Positions 1-11,204 of a stretch of 64,000 nucleotides of DNA are shown one piece after another. The stretch spans positions 2,476,405-2,540,404 of the forward strand of contig BFEA01000022.1 in the NCBI GenBank assembly GCA_003427395.1, in the 5' to 3' direction. Numbering within the stretch: position 1 is the stretch's first letter; each line of letters starts with the position of its first letter. A model generated the notes under the pieces. The model did not search any database and was not told where the DNA came from. It saw only the letters and a program-made list of their open reading frames with translations. The stretch is from Chara braunii (taxonomy: Eukaryota > Streptophyta > Charophyceae > Charales > Characeae). The position numbers and the translations under genes are program-made.

Positions 1-85
<85 letters not shown>

Positions 86-98
86 CTCTCTCTCTCTG
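1..98. repeat. (CT)n microsatellite
   Basis: An almost pure CT dinucleotide run with one interruption near position 83. It borders the partial LTR copy that follows, so the true left end of that copy cannot be seen. Confidence 0.95.
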
Positions 99-960
99 CA
101 ATGACTTGCTGTTTTCTGGTCGCTTGTAGCCTCTCTCTGTCGAAGCTGTACCATAGGTAGGGTAGATTCGTAATTTTGTTTGGCTGAGGGCTAGCCGAGA
201 GACCTACCTGTAGCGGAAATTCGTGAGGGACATACCTACAAATTTGGGAAAATACAGGCCCAGCACTAACTGAATTTCCTATTGTTACCCTAACTGTGAA
301 TAGCAGGCCTGGGCTACCCCTAGGACAGACAGGCCCTAAAGGCCTGTGCTGATAGACGGTCCTATAGCCTATAGCCGGGTAAAGGTAGAGGCCGAGAGTC
401 CGAAACTGAATCGGTACCGGTCGGTCAGTCAGTCCGGTCTAGGTCGAGTCTAGGCTAGTTTTAGTCTACAGATGGGATGGGCACATCGGTTCAGGGCTTT
501 TGGCAGTTGGTACCGAGTACATCGCTGCTGCGCTACCGGTGAACCGGAAGTGGTGACGGCTTCGCATTGTGGGAGACAGACATAGCCAGACCTTCAGAGC
601 GCCGACCATAGCTGGGACCTGCGCTGTACTTTGCCAGCACGCGGGGCTGTCAGAGGTCTGGGTGATCGAGGTCTGCTGGAGGCAAGAGAAGTTGGTGCCC
701 TGCTGGACCCTCCTCCGGAGTGGGGTTCCCGGGTGGTGGGGCTGCAGCCATAGCTGCAGCTTCTTCCTCAGAGGTCGTCTTGTCAGGGTTTTGGTGGCGC
801 TGCTGCAGACTTCCATCTGGGAAGTCTTCCGACACTTCGTCATCATCAGATACTGTGGCGCTGGTCTTCTTCTTCATCCTCTAAGTGGCGCTTGGCCTCA
901 GAGGCCTGTTTCAGGGTGGCGCTTCCCTGTGGAGGCTGTATCTGGGTGGCGCTTGATGTT
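97..960 (+). mobile_element. Partial LTR copy, same family as the LTR at 27863-28951
   Basis: This stretch aligns colinearly with 27863-28640. Shared blocks include a TAGATTCGTAAT segment, an AATTCGTGAGGGACATA segment, GAATAGCAGGCC, TATAGCCGGGTA and a GCTGCAGCCATAGCTGCAGC palindrome. The second copy lies directly upstream of a tRNA-Met-like primer-binding site, so the family is read as an LTR. The copy here has no recognisable primer-binding site or gag after it. It is therefore a solo or truncated LTR, in the same orientation as the 28-kb copy. Short ORFs on both strands inside it are not conserved between the copies. Confidence 0.6.
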
Positions 961-2067
961 TCAGGGGCTCGGGGTGTCACGAGTGGTTACTCAGCGTTGG
1001 GGAGTGAAGCGCTGCTCATTTCTGAGCACCGCACTGTAGTATTGAGGTCATCCTGACAATTGCAATCAGACTCTCTTTCATTCACACTTTACGTGCATGC
1101 AAACAGTAGCGCAGCAGCAAGCTGGCGACATGCGCCCACTTGAAACTCAGAGATATGGAAACCCAGATGCAAGTTCACTTTCAATGGCTATGGCGGCTCA
1201 GCGCCCAAACAACTCTCTGTTCGCCTACACTGGATCACCCTGGATATCCCACACGCAGTTCTCTGAACACTCACACACACACACTGAACTCCAACTACAG
1301 CTATGGCGGCTATGGCCGCTACTACCCTATCGCTATGGCTAACTCCTCTCTCGCCCACTTCTCCCTCGGGCTCACTGCAGACCTCCTTGCACAAGTCGCT
1401 TATGGCAGCGCTTCCGCATGGCTCACACAGGAATGAATGAATGGCTGGGCGCTGCCTCTTGATTTATACTTCTGTATCTCGTTGGTCTGCCCCTTTCCTT
1501 CGGCCCATGGTGCTCACAGTCCCTTGTGGTACTTGCTGGACCGGACTGGGACTGACTGGACCTTACCGCTGACTGCACTGGACTGCACCGCTGACTGCAT
1601 GGGGACTCACTGCTAACCTGCTGGGGTCGTACTGCAATCATACTGCATTTAGTCCACCACTTGGCTCACCACTTGCCCACTTGGCTCACCACTTGCCCAC
1701 TTGCCCACTTGCCCGACCTTCTAGAAGGGCTACAGCTAAGACTTCTGGAACTGGCTAAGACTTCTATTCTACAGATCTATAGATCGAACCCCTGCTACCT
1801 ACGGACCCTACGACAAGCTACTAACTGTTACAAATACACAGGTTGTGGGTTCAAACCTTGGAGTCGACACAGATATTGTACACCGGTAGGGTAAGGGCTA
1901 GGGATTGAGCCCTGGGATCTGCATCTGCTACTGCAAAAGGTGAAAACCATTTCACTCCTGCCGTCCTAAACTCGAGGTCCTCCGAGAATAATTCAGTCCA
2001 AGGCAGGACCTTTACCCTTCTTATCCCTCTCATAGGCTCTAACTATGTCGGGAGCTGTTTCTAGAAG
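961..2067. other. Non-coding stretch with short repeats
   Basis: No protein-coding signal is recognised. It contains an (AC)n run near 1272-1288 and a short tandem repeat of CACTTGCCCACTTGGCTCAC-type units at about 1656-1717. Positions 1850-2067 probably hold the 3' end of the minus-strand gypsy element. A purine-rich stretch followed by TG (minus strand, about 1955-1970) could be its polypurine tract and LTR start, but no matching LTR is visible to confirm this. Confidence 0.4.
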
Positions 2068-3505
2068 TTATGTTCTGGTAAACCAGCGGTCGTCTTCCGG
2101 TTCCTGATATGCAAATCGGACTTTGTACTGTTCTTGTGGACGACCTCTACCTCCTGTTCTAAACACATCTTCATCTACAATGCGGTCAATGTCATATCTT
2201 CCATCCATGTCCGGGGGGATCATGGATCTTCTTGAAGGGAACTGTTGACTTGTGATACACGGCAATAACTTTGATGCATGGAATACAGGATAGGTGTGGA
2301 GGTGTGCTGGAATCTCTATTGTATAGGACGGTCCATCCTCTCCGCCTTTGACTTCTAGAACTGGCCACGGTCCTCTATATGCTGGCAGTAACTTCTGCGA
2401 AATGTTCTCCTCTGGAGCAAACTCTTTGGATTTGACCCAGCCTAAGTTGCCTACTTGAAACTGAGACGGGCGACGGTGCTTGTTTGTCTGTTCTATCATT
2501 CTATGCTGGGCCTTCCTGAGGTTTTCAACAACTGTAGCTAGCTCTCTCTCGTGTCGTATCGCAAACTCCCTGGTTTCGGGCGGTAGCCTGTGAATCTGAT
2601 CCCGGGTAAGTCCCTCAAACGGTCTGCGGGGTCTAAAGGACTTGTGCAACTCGTTGGGAGTGCGACAGGTATACAAATGCACGCTGTTATTGTATGCGCT
2701 GGCTACCTTGGGCAACATCTTGTCCCAATTGACTTGATTCGGTCTAATATACATGCGCTGAACTTGCTGCAGGATCTTATTCATTTGTTCTGTCTGACCG
2801 TTAGTCTTTGGATGACGGCCAGATGACATTAGCAACTTTGACCCATAGACTCTCATCAGTTCCTGCCAGTTCTGGCTGGTGAAGTGGGTGTCTCTATCAC
2901 TAACAATAGACAATGGAACCCCGTGATCAATAACCCAAAAATAAAAAAACTTCCGGATCACTAACTCGGTGCGTGCCTCTGCGGGCAAAGGACAAAACTG
3001 CATATTTACTGAATCTATCAACTATGACCATGACTTGGCTCTTGTCGTGCCTACTATTGACACCGGCATCCATAAAGTCAATGGAGACTGAGTCTCCGGG
3101 CTGGTTTGGAATAGGCAAGGGTCTGAGGAGACCTAGGGGGGCACGCGTAGTGGTCTTGTTCCTCTGGCAAACTTTGCAATTGCGAACATACTCTATGTAG
3201 TCATCTTTCATGCCTAGCCAGGTATACGCACGCATGAGATTGGCTAAAGTCTTCTGCCAACCGAAGTGTCCCTCTGTGTCATGGCATTCCCCTAGGATCA
3301 GACTACGGATCTCCTCACTGTTGGGGACGCACAGGCGGTCTACTACATCAGTCTTCTCAAACAACAATCCCTCTGTAGTGCGGTAGTGTGGTTTAGTCTT
3401 TGGGGCCTCCTTAACTCTTTTGAGGAGGTCGCTATAGATAGGATCCTGCGCATATGCCTGTCTTACTTTCTCTTGCAGGTCCTTCCCTATGTCCAGATAG
3501 TGCAC
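2068..3505 (-). pseudogene. Gypsy 1 integrase with chromodomain-like tail
   Basis: Segment 3505-2927 has the HHCC zinc-binding motif (HDTEGHFGWQ ... CKVCQRNK) and the first catalytic Asp (SIDFMDAG). After a frame change between 3021 and 2927, the second segment carries the second Asp (SDRDTHFTS) and the catalytic Glu (TNGQTEQMNK), completing D,D-35-E. The C-terminus has a GPWPVLE-type SH3-like region and a tail (YDIDRIVDEDVF ... QYKVRFAYQEPEDDRW) that resembles a divergent chromodomain. The integrase would insert the cDNA. All three catalytic residues survive, but the frame is broken once. Confidence 0.92.
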
Positions 3506-3588
3506 TATAGCTCCAAAGTAGTCTGATCTCCTACTTAGAGCATCCGCAACTACATTGTACTTGCCTTTGGTCTATCCGCAACTACATC

Positions 3589-4888
3589 CTACTTGAGCTC
3601 AAAGTCGTATTGGTCTATCTCAGCGGCCCACCTAGTCAACTTAGGTGTCATTTTGGCCTGGGTCTTCAACCATCTAAGAGTTTCATGGTCTGAGTATACT
3701 TCGAAGTGCCTCCCAAGCACGTAATGTTTCCAGTGCTCTAAGGCATGCCTGAGAGAGTAGAGTTCTCTCTCATACGTCGAGGTGGCTGCTTTCTCTGAAG
3801 GCGTCCTTGCTGACATGAACTATACGGGTTTATAGCCATTGCCGTCGTCTTGCCGCAACACGGCGCCTATACCATACTGACTCGCGTCTGTGGTAACTTC
3901 TTTAGCGCAGATGTACAGTCTGTATCCCATTGCCAGATTGCCTCTTTCTTTAGCAACCGGCGAAGGGGAGCGGCGATAGTTGAGAAGTTCCTCACGAATT
4001 TCCTGTAGTAATTAGCTAGGCCTAGAAACGACCGCAGCTCTGTCAATGTGCGGGGCGTCGGCCAGTCTCTAATTGCGGCTATCTTGCTGTCCTCTGGCTT
4101 AATGCCATTTCCGTCTAACACATGGCCCAAGTACAAAACCTGTGTCTTGGCCCACTCACACTTCTTTGGGCCTAGAAGCTCCAAGACCTGCTTCAAATGA
4201 CCCTAATGCTCTTGGAGGGTCCTGCTGAATACTAATATATCGTCTAAATAGACTACTACAAACTTATCTACCCATGGCCTAAACAAATCATTCATACATC
4301 GCTGAAATGTAGCTGGCGCCTTGGTCCAAAGGGCGTCACTATAAACTCATAGTGCCCATATCTAGTCCGGAACGCAATCTTGTACTGGTCATCAGGATGG
4401 ACCTCTATTTGATGATAACCGAACTTCAAGTCTATCTTCGAAAAATATTTGCACCCCTGCACCCGATATAAGAGATCGTCTATTATAGGCAGTGGTTCAA
4501 CATTCTTCACAGTAATCGCATTCAAACCTCTATAGTCTATGCACATGCGCAACTCTCCCTCCTTCTTGGGGACAAATAACACCGGTGCTCCAAAAGGAGA
4601 TGAATTGGGCCTAATCCAACCTTTCTCCAGGAGCTCATCCAACTGCTTGCGCAGCTCCCTACGGGACATCCTGTAGACTGCTCCCTTAGGAGTTCTACTG
4701 CCAGGCTCTATTTCTATTCTATGCTGGATCGGTCGCGACACAACTCCTGTCGGCGACTCAGTCAAATCTTTGAACTCCTCCAGCAGCTTGGCAATGGTTG
4801 GATCCGTGGAACTATCCCCTTTCTTAGGCTCAGTGACAGCTCTGACATATACTACAAAGACTTGATCCTCTAGTTGCTCCTTTTTCAC
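3589..4888 (-). pseudogene. Gypsy 1 reverse transcriptase and RNase H
   Basis: The segment 4888-4292 carries RT fingers and palm motifs ([45 protein letters not shown]). A one-base change near 4325 shifts the frame. The catalytic YLDD is encoded at 4250-4239 in the shifted frame. A TAG near 4200 precedes the RT thumb (4196-3867, with LGLANYYRKFVRNFS). RNase H starts at TTDASQYG after a further frame break near 3885, and a TAG interrupts it near 3826. Its last part is 3816-3589. A 14-bp direct duplication (3541-3554 and 3573-3586) adds another small lesion between RNase H and integrase. Confidence 0.92.
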
Positions 4889-5049
4889 TAGTCGTGCGAA
4901 CGCGGGAGCACTGAGACAGGAATGTGCCAGAGTGTTGTCTACACTTGACCTGGCACATGAAACAGGCGGGCAGTCCTAACCTCGCCTGATGGACTAGGGT
5001 GCCTACACTCATGCTCTCTCAAGTGGAGTGTGGCCCCTGCTGCCTCTCC

Positions 5050-5457
5050 CTAATCCATTCCTAACACTATATCAAATGGGAGGTCATCCTGCACGAGGAG
5101 AGTCAGGGAATGGAGAACTTTCTCCACCTTCCCATCTTTCTCTAGGCGAAAATACGCCTGGACTCCCTCTACGTAGTCCTCAACACGCATAGTGCAGTTG
5201 TCTGCGAGGACACTAACTATTGGGTCTGCCAACTTTTGGACTTTTAATCCTAGCTTCAACTTCCTCAGCGCTCTACGGCTAATATGACTACGGGTAGCCC
5301 CTGAATCTATAAGGGCCCCTACTCTATTCCTGAACACATCTACATCAACTAGGATTAGTTGTCCCTTACTCTCCTTCTTCATTTTTGCCCAGGCAGGCAT
5401 TCTCTCCTTCAATTCTTTTGCCACGCCTGTGAGGGACGTGCCTAGAGACGCTAACAC
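5050..5457 (-). pseudogene. Gypsy 1 retropepsin
   Basis: About 135 residues with the aspartic protease active site ALIDSGAT near residue 52 and the C-terminal DIVLGMD flap-partner motif, as in Ty3/gypsy retropepsins. The active-site triad D-S-G is intact, unlike in the other elements of this window. Reading on past the ILGMD-type motif, the frame meets a TAG at about 5048 and another TAG before the RT begins. The link to the polymerase is therefore broken. The protease would cut the Gag-Pol polyprotein in the particle. Confidence 0.85.
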
Positions 5458-5585
5458 AAGCAGTCTCTGGACAGCTAACTAGGCACGGGCCTGCAACCTC
5501 TGCCATAGGCTCATGTGGTTTGGGAGTGTCATGTTCGCGCGCGCTTGCTTCCCCACATGGCCTTTAGTAGGGGCAGTTGCAATCC

Positions 5586-7200
5586 CTACAGGCGGCCGCC
5601 TTTTGACTGTTGGGCAGCCCATCGGGCCTGTCTATACTTAGGACAAAATATAATTTCATGGGCCGGGTCACCACAAAACACGCACTGACCCAAGTCCACG
5701 CGTTCCTGCCATACGCGTTGGTCCAAGCCCAAATCTTCCCATGGCCTGCCCTGCGGCAAGCCTGGGTGCCATCCTCCTGACTGTTGAGGTGGCCTTCCGC
5801 CTCTTCGCTGCGGGGACCGACTAGAACCCTGACGATTCATCGGGGGACCTTGACCCCTACCTCCCACTTGGCGGTTCCCTTGTCCGCCAACCCCCTGGGC
5901 GCCCGATCCTCGGCCTCCTGTGGCCTGGGCCCTTTGGCCCTGGCCTCCTCCTCTACCTTGCGGCCTCATTCCAGCCGCGACATCCGCATAGGACCTCCCC
6001 TGCCCTACGCTGCTGTCCTCCTCCTCTAACCCCCACTCGATCTCACTGTAGGGGACTTCATCAGTACCACCTTCTTCTAAATTAAGGATCATGTGATCCT
6101 TGGCCCTGACTTGGCTAGAGATGGTGCGACCTTTCCACTTTTTGCCCTTACCTAAGTCCTTGTGCCAGAAAGTGGAAACTGGCATGGACTTCGACTCAAA
6201 CAGGACCACCTCTCTACTCAGCACATCATAGGTGATGTCGGCCTGTTGAGACTTATCAAAGAAATGCCCTCTCAAGGGCTCTAGCATGGCACGATAAAAT
6301 AACTGGACCAGCTGGGTCTCGGTGACCCCATGGTCCGGGATGGCTACCAAGTCGTCCATGACCCCCTTGAGTGCTCTTGCATTCCTCCACTGTCACGAGT
6401 GGATGGTCTGTAACTTGTCAGAGGCCCTAACGCCTCTCGTGGGGTCAACAAATCGCTCCCTCGGGAGCTTGAAGAAGTGAGGGAGGGGGGTGATCTTGGA
6501 GTATGCAACCAGGTTGTTTTCACAACCGGCTGTGCGCGCAAAGGACCTGGCAAAGCTGGCCGCTTCATCCTTGAGAGCTTGGAAGGCTATGAGGACTTGC
6601 TCCTCAGTCAGAATATGCTGTTAAGTACACGTAAGTGATGACGCTAGCCTCCCAATTATCAAAATTTCCCTCCTTCTTCCCGCCATATGCATCTGGGAAT
6701 TTAAGCTTAATGGGGTCCTTGCGGGGTCTGGCCTCGCTCTCGACGGTGGCTATTGCTTTGGCACCCTCAATGGCGCCTTCATAGAACTTCCCCACACTAT
6801 CTTTCAACCACCTAACTTCGGCCCCAACGTGGGTAACCATGTCGGGCGCAGAGTCTCGAAATCCTGACCGCATGGCACTCAGGGCCACATCGTGACTCCA
6901 GTTGGCCTGGCGCTCCTCCAGCCAAGCATCACTCAATACTTCCAGGTACCCCAGGATCTTATCCATTTTGGCAGAAACATCTGCCTGCGCCTGCACTTCT
7001 TGCCTACAGGCTCTCACCTTCTCCACCTCTGTGGTCAACGGATTAACTTCCTCCCTCCTTCTCTTCTTCTCCCTCTTCATCCTCAACTTCCATTCCAACT
7101 TCTTCTCCTCCTCTTATCTCTTTTCGTTCCAGGGGGTCCTCAATCGTTGCTAGTGCCCTGGCAAACGCCTCCAAAAAAACATCTCCAGTTTCAGCAAGGC
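5586..7200 (-). pseudogene. Gypsy 1 gag (capsid and CCHC nucleocapsid), broken
   Basis: The first part (7098 to 6604, with an open frame extending to about 7200) is a charged, helical N-terminal region followed by the start of the capsid domain. A one-base frame change near 6610 moves the capsid into another frame. An in-frame TGA at 6395-6393 looks like a CGA-to-TGA transition. The final segment (6359 to 5586) has a Gly/Gln/Arg-rich linker and one zinc knuckle of form C-x2-C-x4-H-x4-C near its C-terminus. Gag forms the virus-like particle and binds element RNA. The assignment rests on the knuckle, the position upstream of the protease, and a retrotransposon capsid-like segment. Confidence 0.8.
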
Positions 7201-7727
7201 CGTAGCTTTCAAGTTGAAGTGTCTAGCACCAGGTACTTTCTCCAGCGAATGGTTCAGTGCCCGTGCTATTCTCCTTCCTGCGGTCTTCGTACCTTCTGTA
7301 CATGCCGGTGTAAGTCTTTGTGGTTAGGTAGAATATACGCATGCCCAAGCTTAGCTGTCGGGTTCCAGGCCCCAATCTTGTCTAAGCTCTGTCCTCTGAA
7401 TTCCTTGCGTACCGCAGCCAGTACGTCTGCCTCAGACTTATCTAAGAGTTGCTCATAGGCCACATTGAGGTTGAACATTATCTGCAGTCCGTAGTGATAA
7501 GTGGACGGACATGTGACTTCCAAATCACCGGGGTTTCGGTCCACCGGGGCAATCACCAACTGGCGGAGCTCCTCAGCCAGCCTACAAGCCCGGATGTCGG
7601 TACATCCGGGCCATGTCACAGCACCATTGGAGATACAACCTTCAAACCAGCACCGTTCACCTGTAGAGATGAGCTTCTCTTTCATTACAACTTTAAGGGT
7701 CTGCTCAACGGCTTGATGTACCTCCAT
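7150..7727 (-). pseudogene. N-terminal reverse transcriptase fragment, Penelope type
   Basis: The fragment has VIAPVDRNPGDLEVTCPS, resembling the RT1 region of Penelope-like enzymes, and AYILPNHKDLHR, resembling the RT2 PK-x-HK motif. A frame change near 7266 leads to a short continuation to about 7150. The catalytic palm with the double Asp is absent. It was lost by truncation or displaced by the gypsy element. Homology is inferred from motif order. Confidence 0.55.
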
Positions 7728-7731
7728 CAGC

Positions 7732-8501
7732 TTAGGGTCGACAGTGCAGGATATTCTTCCCGTTATGAAGAAAGGGATTGATCCCTGTGCACTGCGATAT
7801 CCTCGCTAGCACATGCCCTTCCTTCCTCGGTAGCTGATCCTGGTTACATGTGCATGCCATGCTGGATGGTCTAGTTGTCGTTCGATGATTGGTGAGAACC
7901 TGCTCAACTGTTCTGTTCTTCTTCCATACCACTCTCACCCTATGCCGCATCACAGTCTTCAAAACTGGATGAATCTTCCTCGTCTGCAAATGGTGGTTAT
8001 ACTTCATGGCACAGTCTTAAACCTGATGCTCACACCTGTCTTCTTCCTGATCACTGATGCTATCATTTCCTTCAGGGTCTTCCACGCGGTCCTGGTGCTG
8101 AACTCCCTGGCACATCTGTACATGTAAACCAGTTTGGGAATATCAGAGTACTTGAGTTCCACCTGCTTCCTAGGCATCTCTAGGAGTATCCTGAGGTAGC
8201 CTGTCCCTCTGTCCCTCACGTTCTCAGTCTTGACAATGGTTGCCACTCTAAAGAAGCCCCCATTCGCCAGGCTCTATTTGGACCTAGCAAGAGGACATTT
8301 TCCTTGATCACAAACGACAGTCGACGTACCAAATATCCTTTTTTCAATAGACCACTTCTCCCCCCAGATCTCACCTCCAGATGAAACAAAGGTGATGTTT
8401 TTCTTCCCTGTGGCACATGCCTCTTCTAACAGGCCAGTCAAATTAAAGAACTTCTTCTCAGAGTTTGCTGACACGAAGGTCAAAAGACCAGTTCTGTACA
8501 T
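7732..8501 (-). pseudogene. Linker region between nuclease and RT of the Penelope-like element
   Basis: Three overlapping fragments in different frames cover 8501-8274, 8246-8004 and 8007-7732. The last contains a VRVVWKKNRTVEQVLTNHR stretch and a Cys/His-bearing segment (CTCNQDQLPRKEGH ... ILHC). Penelope-like RTs have a similar basic strand and Cys-containing segment just before RT motif 1. No enzyme function can be assigned to the more distal fragments. Confidence 0.45.
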
Positions 8502-8557
8502 GGGAGTAATCGTCTTGAACTTCCTCCTCTCTTTCTTTCCTACATGGGAGTAATCGT

Positions 8558-9180
8558 CTAGAACTTCCTCCTCTCTTTCTTTCCTGGTGTCTTCTTAGCT
8601 CTTGTCCCTACACTCTTCCCAATCAGATTCAACGCGGGGGACAGTCTGCTAATGTACACTTTCTCCAAAGCTAAACCTTCCCTTGTACGGGACGCTATAG
8701 GGAGGATCAAGTATTTTTGCCACCCGTAAGCTTTTAGGAAGGGGTACATCTTAGGTGAGTGCCCATTGTTACCAGACTGCGTGCACTGAATATATTCCCA
8801 CCACCTCTCACCTGCTCCACGGACAGACTGCCCAACATACATCTTTCGACACCAGGGAGAAATCAGACAATAGACCGCAGGCCCTTGAAGTCGAAATAGT
8901 CTTGATCGTGAGGGGCAACCATGAGTACCTTCTCGGCCCACGGAACCTGTCCACTGATGATGATGATTCTGAAGCACATGAGCCCATATGTCCCCCAGAG
9001 AATTTCTGAGCCCCATATAGTGGAGGAGCTTATCCCAGAGATATTGTCCTGGGGGAGTACACCGTCAATTAGTATGCGGTGCTGTGTCGACCCCTGATAT
9101 CCTGTCTTCCTTCTTACTGCCCTCACTGTCCGCTCTGCCCCCCCAGCCATTGTACGCAACTCTTGTCGCCTCTGCCACAA
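8558..9180 (-). pseudogene. GIY-YIG endonuclease domain
   Basis: The main fragment (9016-8558) has AVYCLISPWCRKMYVGQS, matching the paired GIY and YIG strands (here VY and YVG). A catalytic-type Arg follows in ERWWEY, and a metal-binding-type Glu in LEKVYISRLSPALN. A frame change near 8870 separates it from the upstream fragment (9180-8863). In Penelope-like elements this domain nicks target DNA for priming. Other GIY-YIG proteins are possible in principle, but the RT-like fragments downstream on the same strand favour a retroelement. Confidence 0.7.
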
Positions 9181-9435
9181 GCTCTTTTATGGCCTGCGGT
9201 TTAGTGGCGTACCTGATGTTATTCTGTTTGCACAGACGCATGAGTTCAGGGACCTTCTAACTCGAGGACAAAGTCAATTACGCATTGTTTTGAGCAAGAA
9301 GCTACTGCCACTTTCTTCTTTGCATCTTCCGCCGCAGGCTCCTTACCTTCCCTAGAGATCTGCGATTGTTTTTTAGTAACAGGGGTTGAGGGGCATCCAT
9401 CCCTGTCACCTATCTCCTGTTCATAACCATTCAGG

Positions 9436-10124
9436 TTAAGCTTCCTTCGGGTCAGGGTACATCTCAGCCCAAGGCCTCCTAGGAACATCTACCTCAGTGC
9501 ATTGCAGCAACCTACTAATGCTATCACGCAGCTTCACATTCTTTTTTTCTGAGGCAGGTAGTGTAGTATGCACATGCCCCTTAATCTTCTCCGCCAATTC
9601 CATCAATTGCTTGCTAAACGGTTGTCCTGCCGTCGCCTTAATAATAGCTCTTGCACCACTCTTTTCTTCTCCTCCTCTTTGTTTCGTTTCCTCTAGCTTT
9701 AGCTTCTCTTCCTCGAGCTTTCTCTTCTCCAGCTGGACCCTCCTCCTTTCTGCTGCCACTTGCTGTTGGGTCCCAGAAGCGAGAGCAGCTTGTCCATTCT
9801 GTCATCACTCTCGTAACGCTTTGGCTGTTAGTAATTCCCCTGGCTGTAACTCCTAGGGTTGGAGTTGCTCCTACCTTGTTGGTGGTTTTGCCACTGCCTC
9901 CCGTCCTGCCTATTCGGGCAGTCTCGTGAATAATGCCCATGCTTGCCACAAGCGCAACACTGCCTGCCTGCATACATACTATGCGAGATAGGTGGAGGGG
10001 AAGGAGGAAGATGAGTGGGGTTGGGGCCAGGGTTGGAGTTGTGGGAGGTAGCTGGGTTAGGTACCGGGGCAGTCGCATCATAGTTGGTAGGAAAGGAAGC
10101 TGGAGTCAACATCTGAGGATACAT
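9436..10124 (-). pseudogene. CCHC knuckle and coiled-coil N-terminal region of the Penelope-like element
   Basis: The first fragment (10124-9828) begins at an ATG, is Pro/Asn-rich and contains one zinc knuckle, CCACGKHGHYSRDC, with C-x2-C-x4-H-x4-C spacing. It stops at a TAA, and the same frame continues with a short SDDRMDKLLSLLG segment. A frame change then leads into a strongly charged Glu/Lys/Arg coiled coil (9759-9650) followed by a globular segment to 9436. The knuckle suggests RNA binding. The fragment could instead be a separate gag-like ORF, but the strand and order fit a leader part of the nuclease-RT element. Confidence 0.55.
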
Positions 10125-10940
10125 TTCTCACTGTGAAGAATAGTAAAGCTACTCCACAGATGCCTAATACTCGTCTACACCACAGTGACTACTTGGTGGG
10201 CGTCACACAGTAAGCCGCCAGTAACCACCTCCACATCCGTACCTAACTAGTGTCAAATGTAAGCAAACAATAAACACGAACAGTCGTCTTTAGTTGACTA
10301 CAGCTGGTGGGTATCACAACAGATAGCCAGTAAAGTACCTACTGTGAGCGAATCAATAACTCAGAATGGTTGTCTACAGCCCACTTTGGTTACACAGGCT
10401 TCAGTATGCATGTTGCCAATACTAAATTAATAATGAAGAAAGGTACAGAAATTTCGGGAACCTTTTGACTACTACCATCCAGCTCCTGAGGAATTGTTGT
10501 GAAAACAACTAAATACAAATGACAAAGCTCACCACTCCACACCCACGCACATCACATCTTCTCCCCATTACCACCAAGACTACAAGACTTCAAACAAGAA
10601 GCTGTTAGCAACCCTTATTTTGCACAACCTGGCAGCTAGTAAGTTGCAAAACCAGATATCCACGATTAAAAAAAGCATTAACTCTTCCGGGTGCACGAGA
10701 TGATCCTCTGTTTTCACGTTGCTGCAATGCTACAGGACAGAGGGTCCATAGAACCAGGTGCAAGAAGGGACAGCAAGGATGGTAAAGGTTGTTACAAACT
10801 TCCACGAGTCCCATGCAGACCACCAGCAGCTGGTACAAACAGCAGACTGTTGCAATGTACGAGCGCACTATACCATTCTACACCTGCCACTTGTCATCAT
10901 TCCAGGCTATACCCCGACAGCAGCTAGTATCCCCTCTTAA
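10125..10940. other. Non-coding stretch
   Basis: No coding signal is recognised on either strand. It is moderately AT-rich with short CACCAGCAGCTGG-type repeats, and may include the 5' untranslated part of the minus-strand Penelope-like element. Confidence 0.4.
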
Positions 10941-11127
10941 TTAGCATAAATGTCGACGACACCCAAAGCTCATCACAACAGCGCTCAGCCAGCCAATCTT
11001 CCAAACATGTAGAATAACTTAATGGCAAACTTTGGTGGTCTCTAGGTGCACGTCATTAAGCACTTCTGCATAAACCCATGTCGCCAAACTTAACGAAGCT
11101 GTGATCAATCTCCTATTCTCCTCTCAG
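10941..11127 (+). repeat. 187-bp direct repeat, copy A (uninterrupted)
   Basis: The unit starts at TTAGCAT and runs to the next TTAGCAT at 11128. It contains CCAATCTTCCAAACATGTAG followed by AGAATAAC (11011-11018) and ends with GTGATCAATCTCCTAT. Copy B begins immediately after it and is split by the hAT-like element. Copy A serves as an internal empty-site reference. Confidence 0.85.
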
Positions 11128-11204
11128 TTAGCATGTTTGTCGACCACACTCCAAGGCCCCTCACAGCAGTGCAGCTAGCCAATCTTCCAACCATGTAGAA
11201 TAAC

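Larger units (their letters stand above)
2068..7200 (-). mobile_element. Ty3/gypsy LTR retrotransposon 1 (degenerate)
   Basis: Read on the minus strand, the order is gag with a CCHC knuckle, retropepsin, reverse transcriptase, RNase H, integrase and a chromodomain-like tail, which is the Ty3/gypsy order. The frame is broken repeatedly by nonsense codons and small indels, so this copy cannot encode a full polyprotein. Its 5' end runs into the Penelope-like element near 7150-7265. No 5' LTR or primer-binding site is visible there, so it is probably 5'-truncated. The 3' LTR is not delimited. Confidence 0.9.
7150..10124 (-). mobile_element. Penelope-like retroelement with upstream GIY-YIG nuclease (decayed, 3'-truncated)
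   Basis: Minus-strand fragments in order encode a CCHC knuckle, a coiled coil, a GIY-YIG nuclease and the N-terminal part of a Penelope-type RT. The nuclease lies 5' of the RT. Canonical Penelope elements have it 3', whereas the Chlamys/Naiad group carries it N-terminally. The copy ends within the RT, where gypsy 1 begins, so RT motifs 3-7 are missing. Many frame breaks separate the fragments, including a 44-bp tandem duplication (8498-8541 and 8542-8585). Assignment to Penelope-like elements is by motif recognition only. Confidence 0.65.

Noticed and set aside
466-877. Minus-strand ORFs in the partial LTR copy
   Set aside because: They are not conserved in the homologous LTR at 28200-28600.
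10605-10940. Overlapping short ORFs on both strands
   Set aside because: No conserved motifs. They are adjacent to repeated non-coding DNA.
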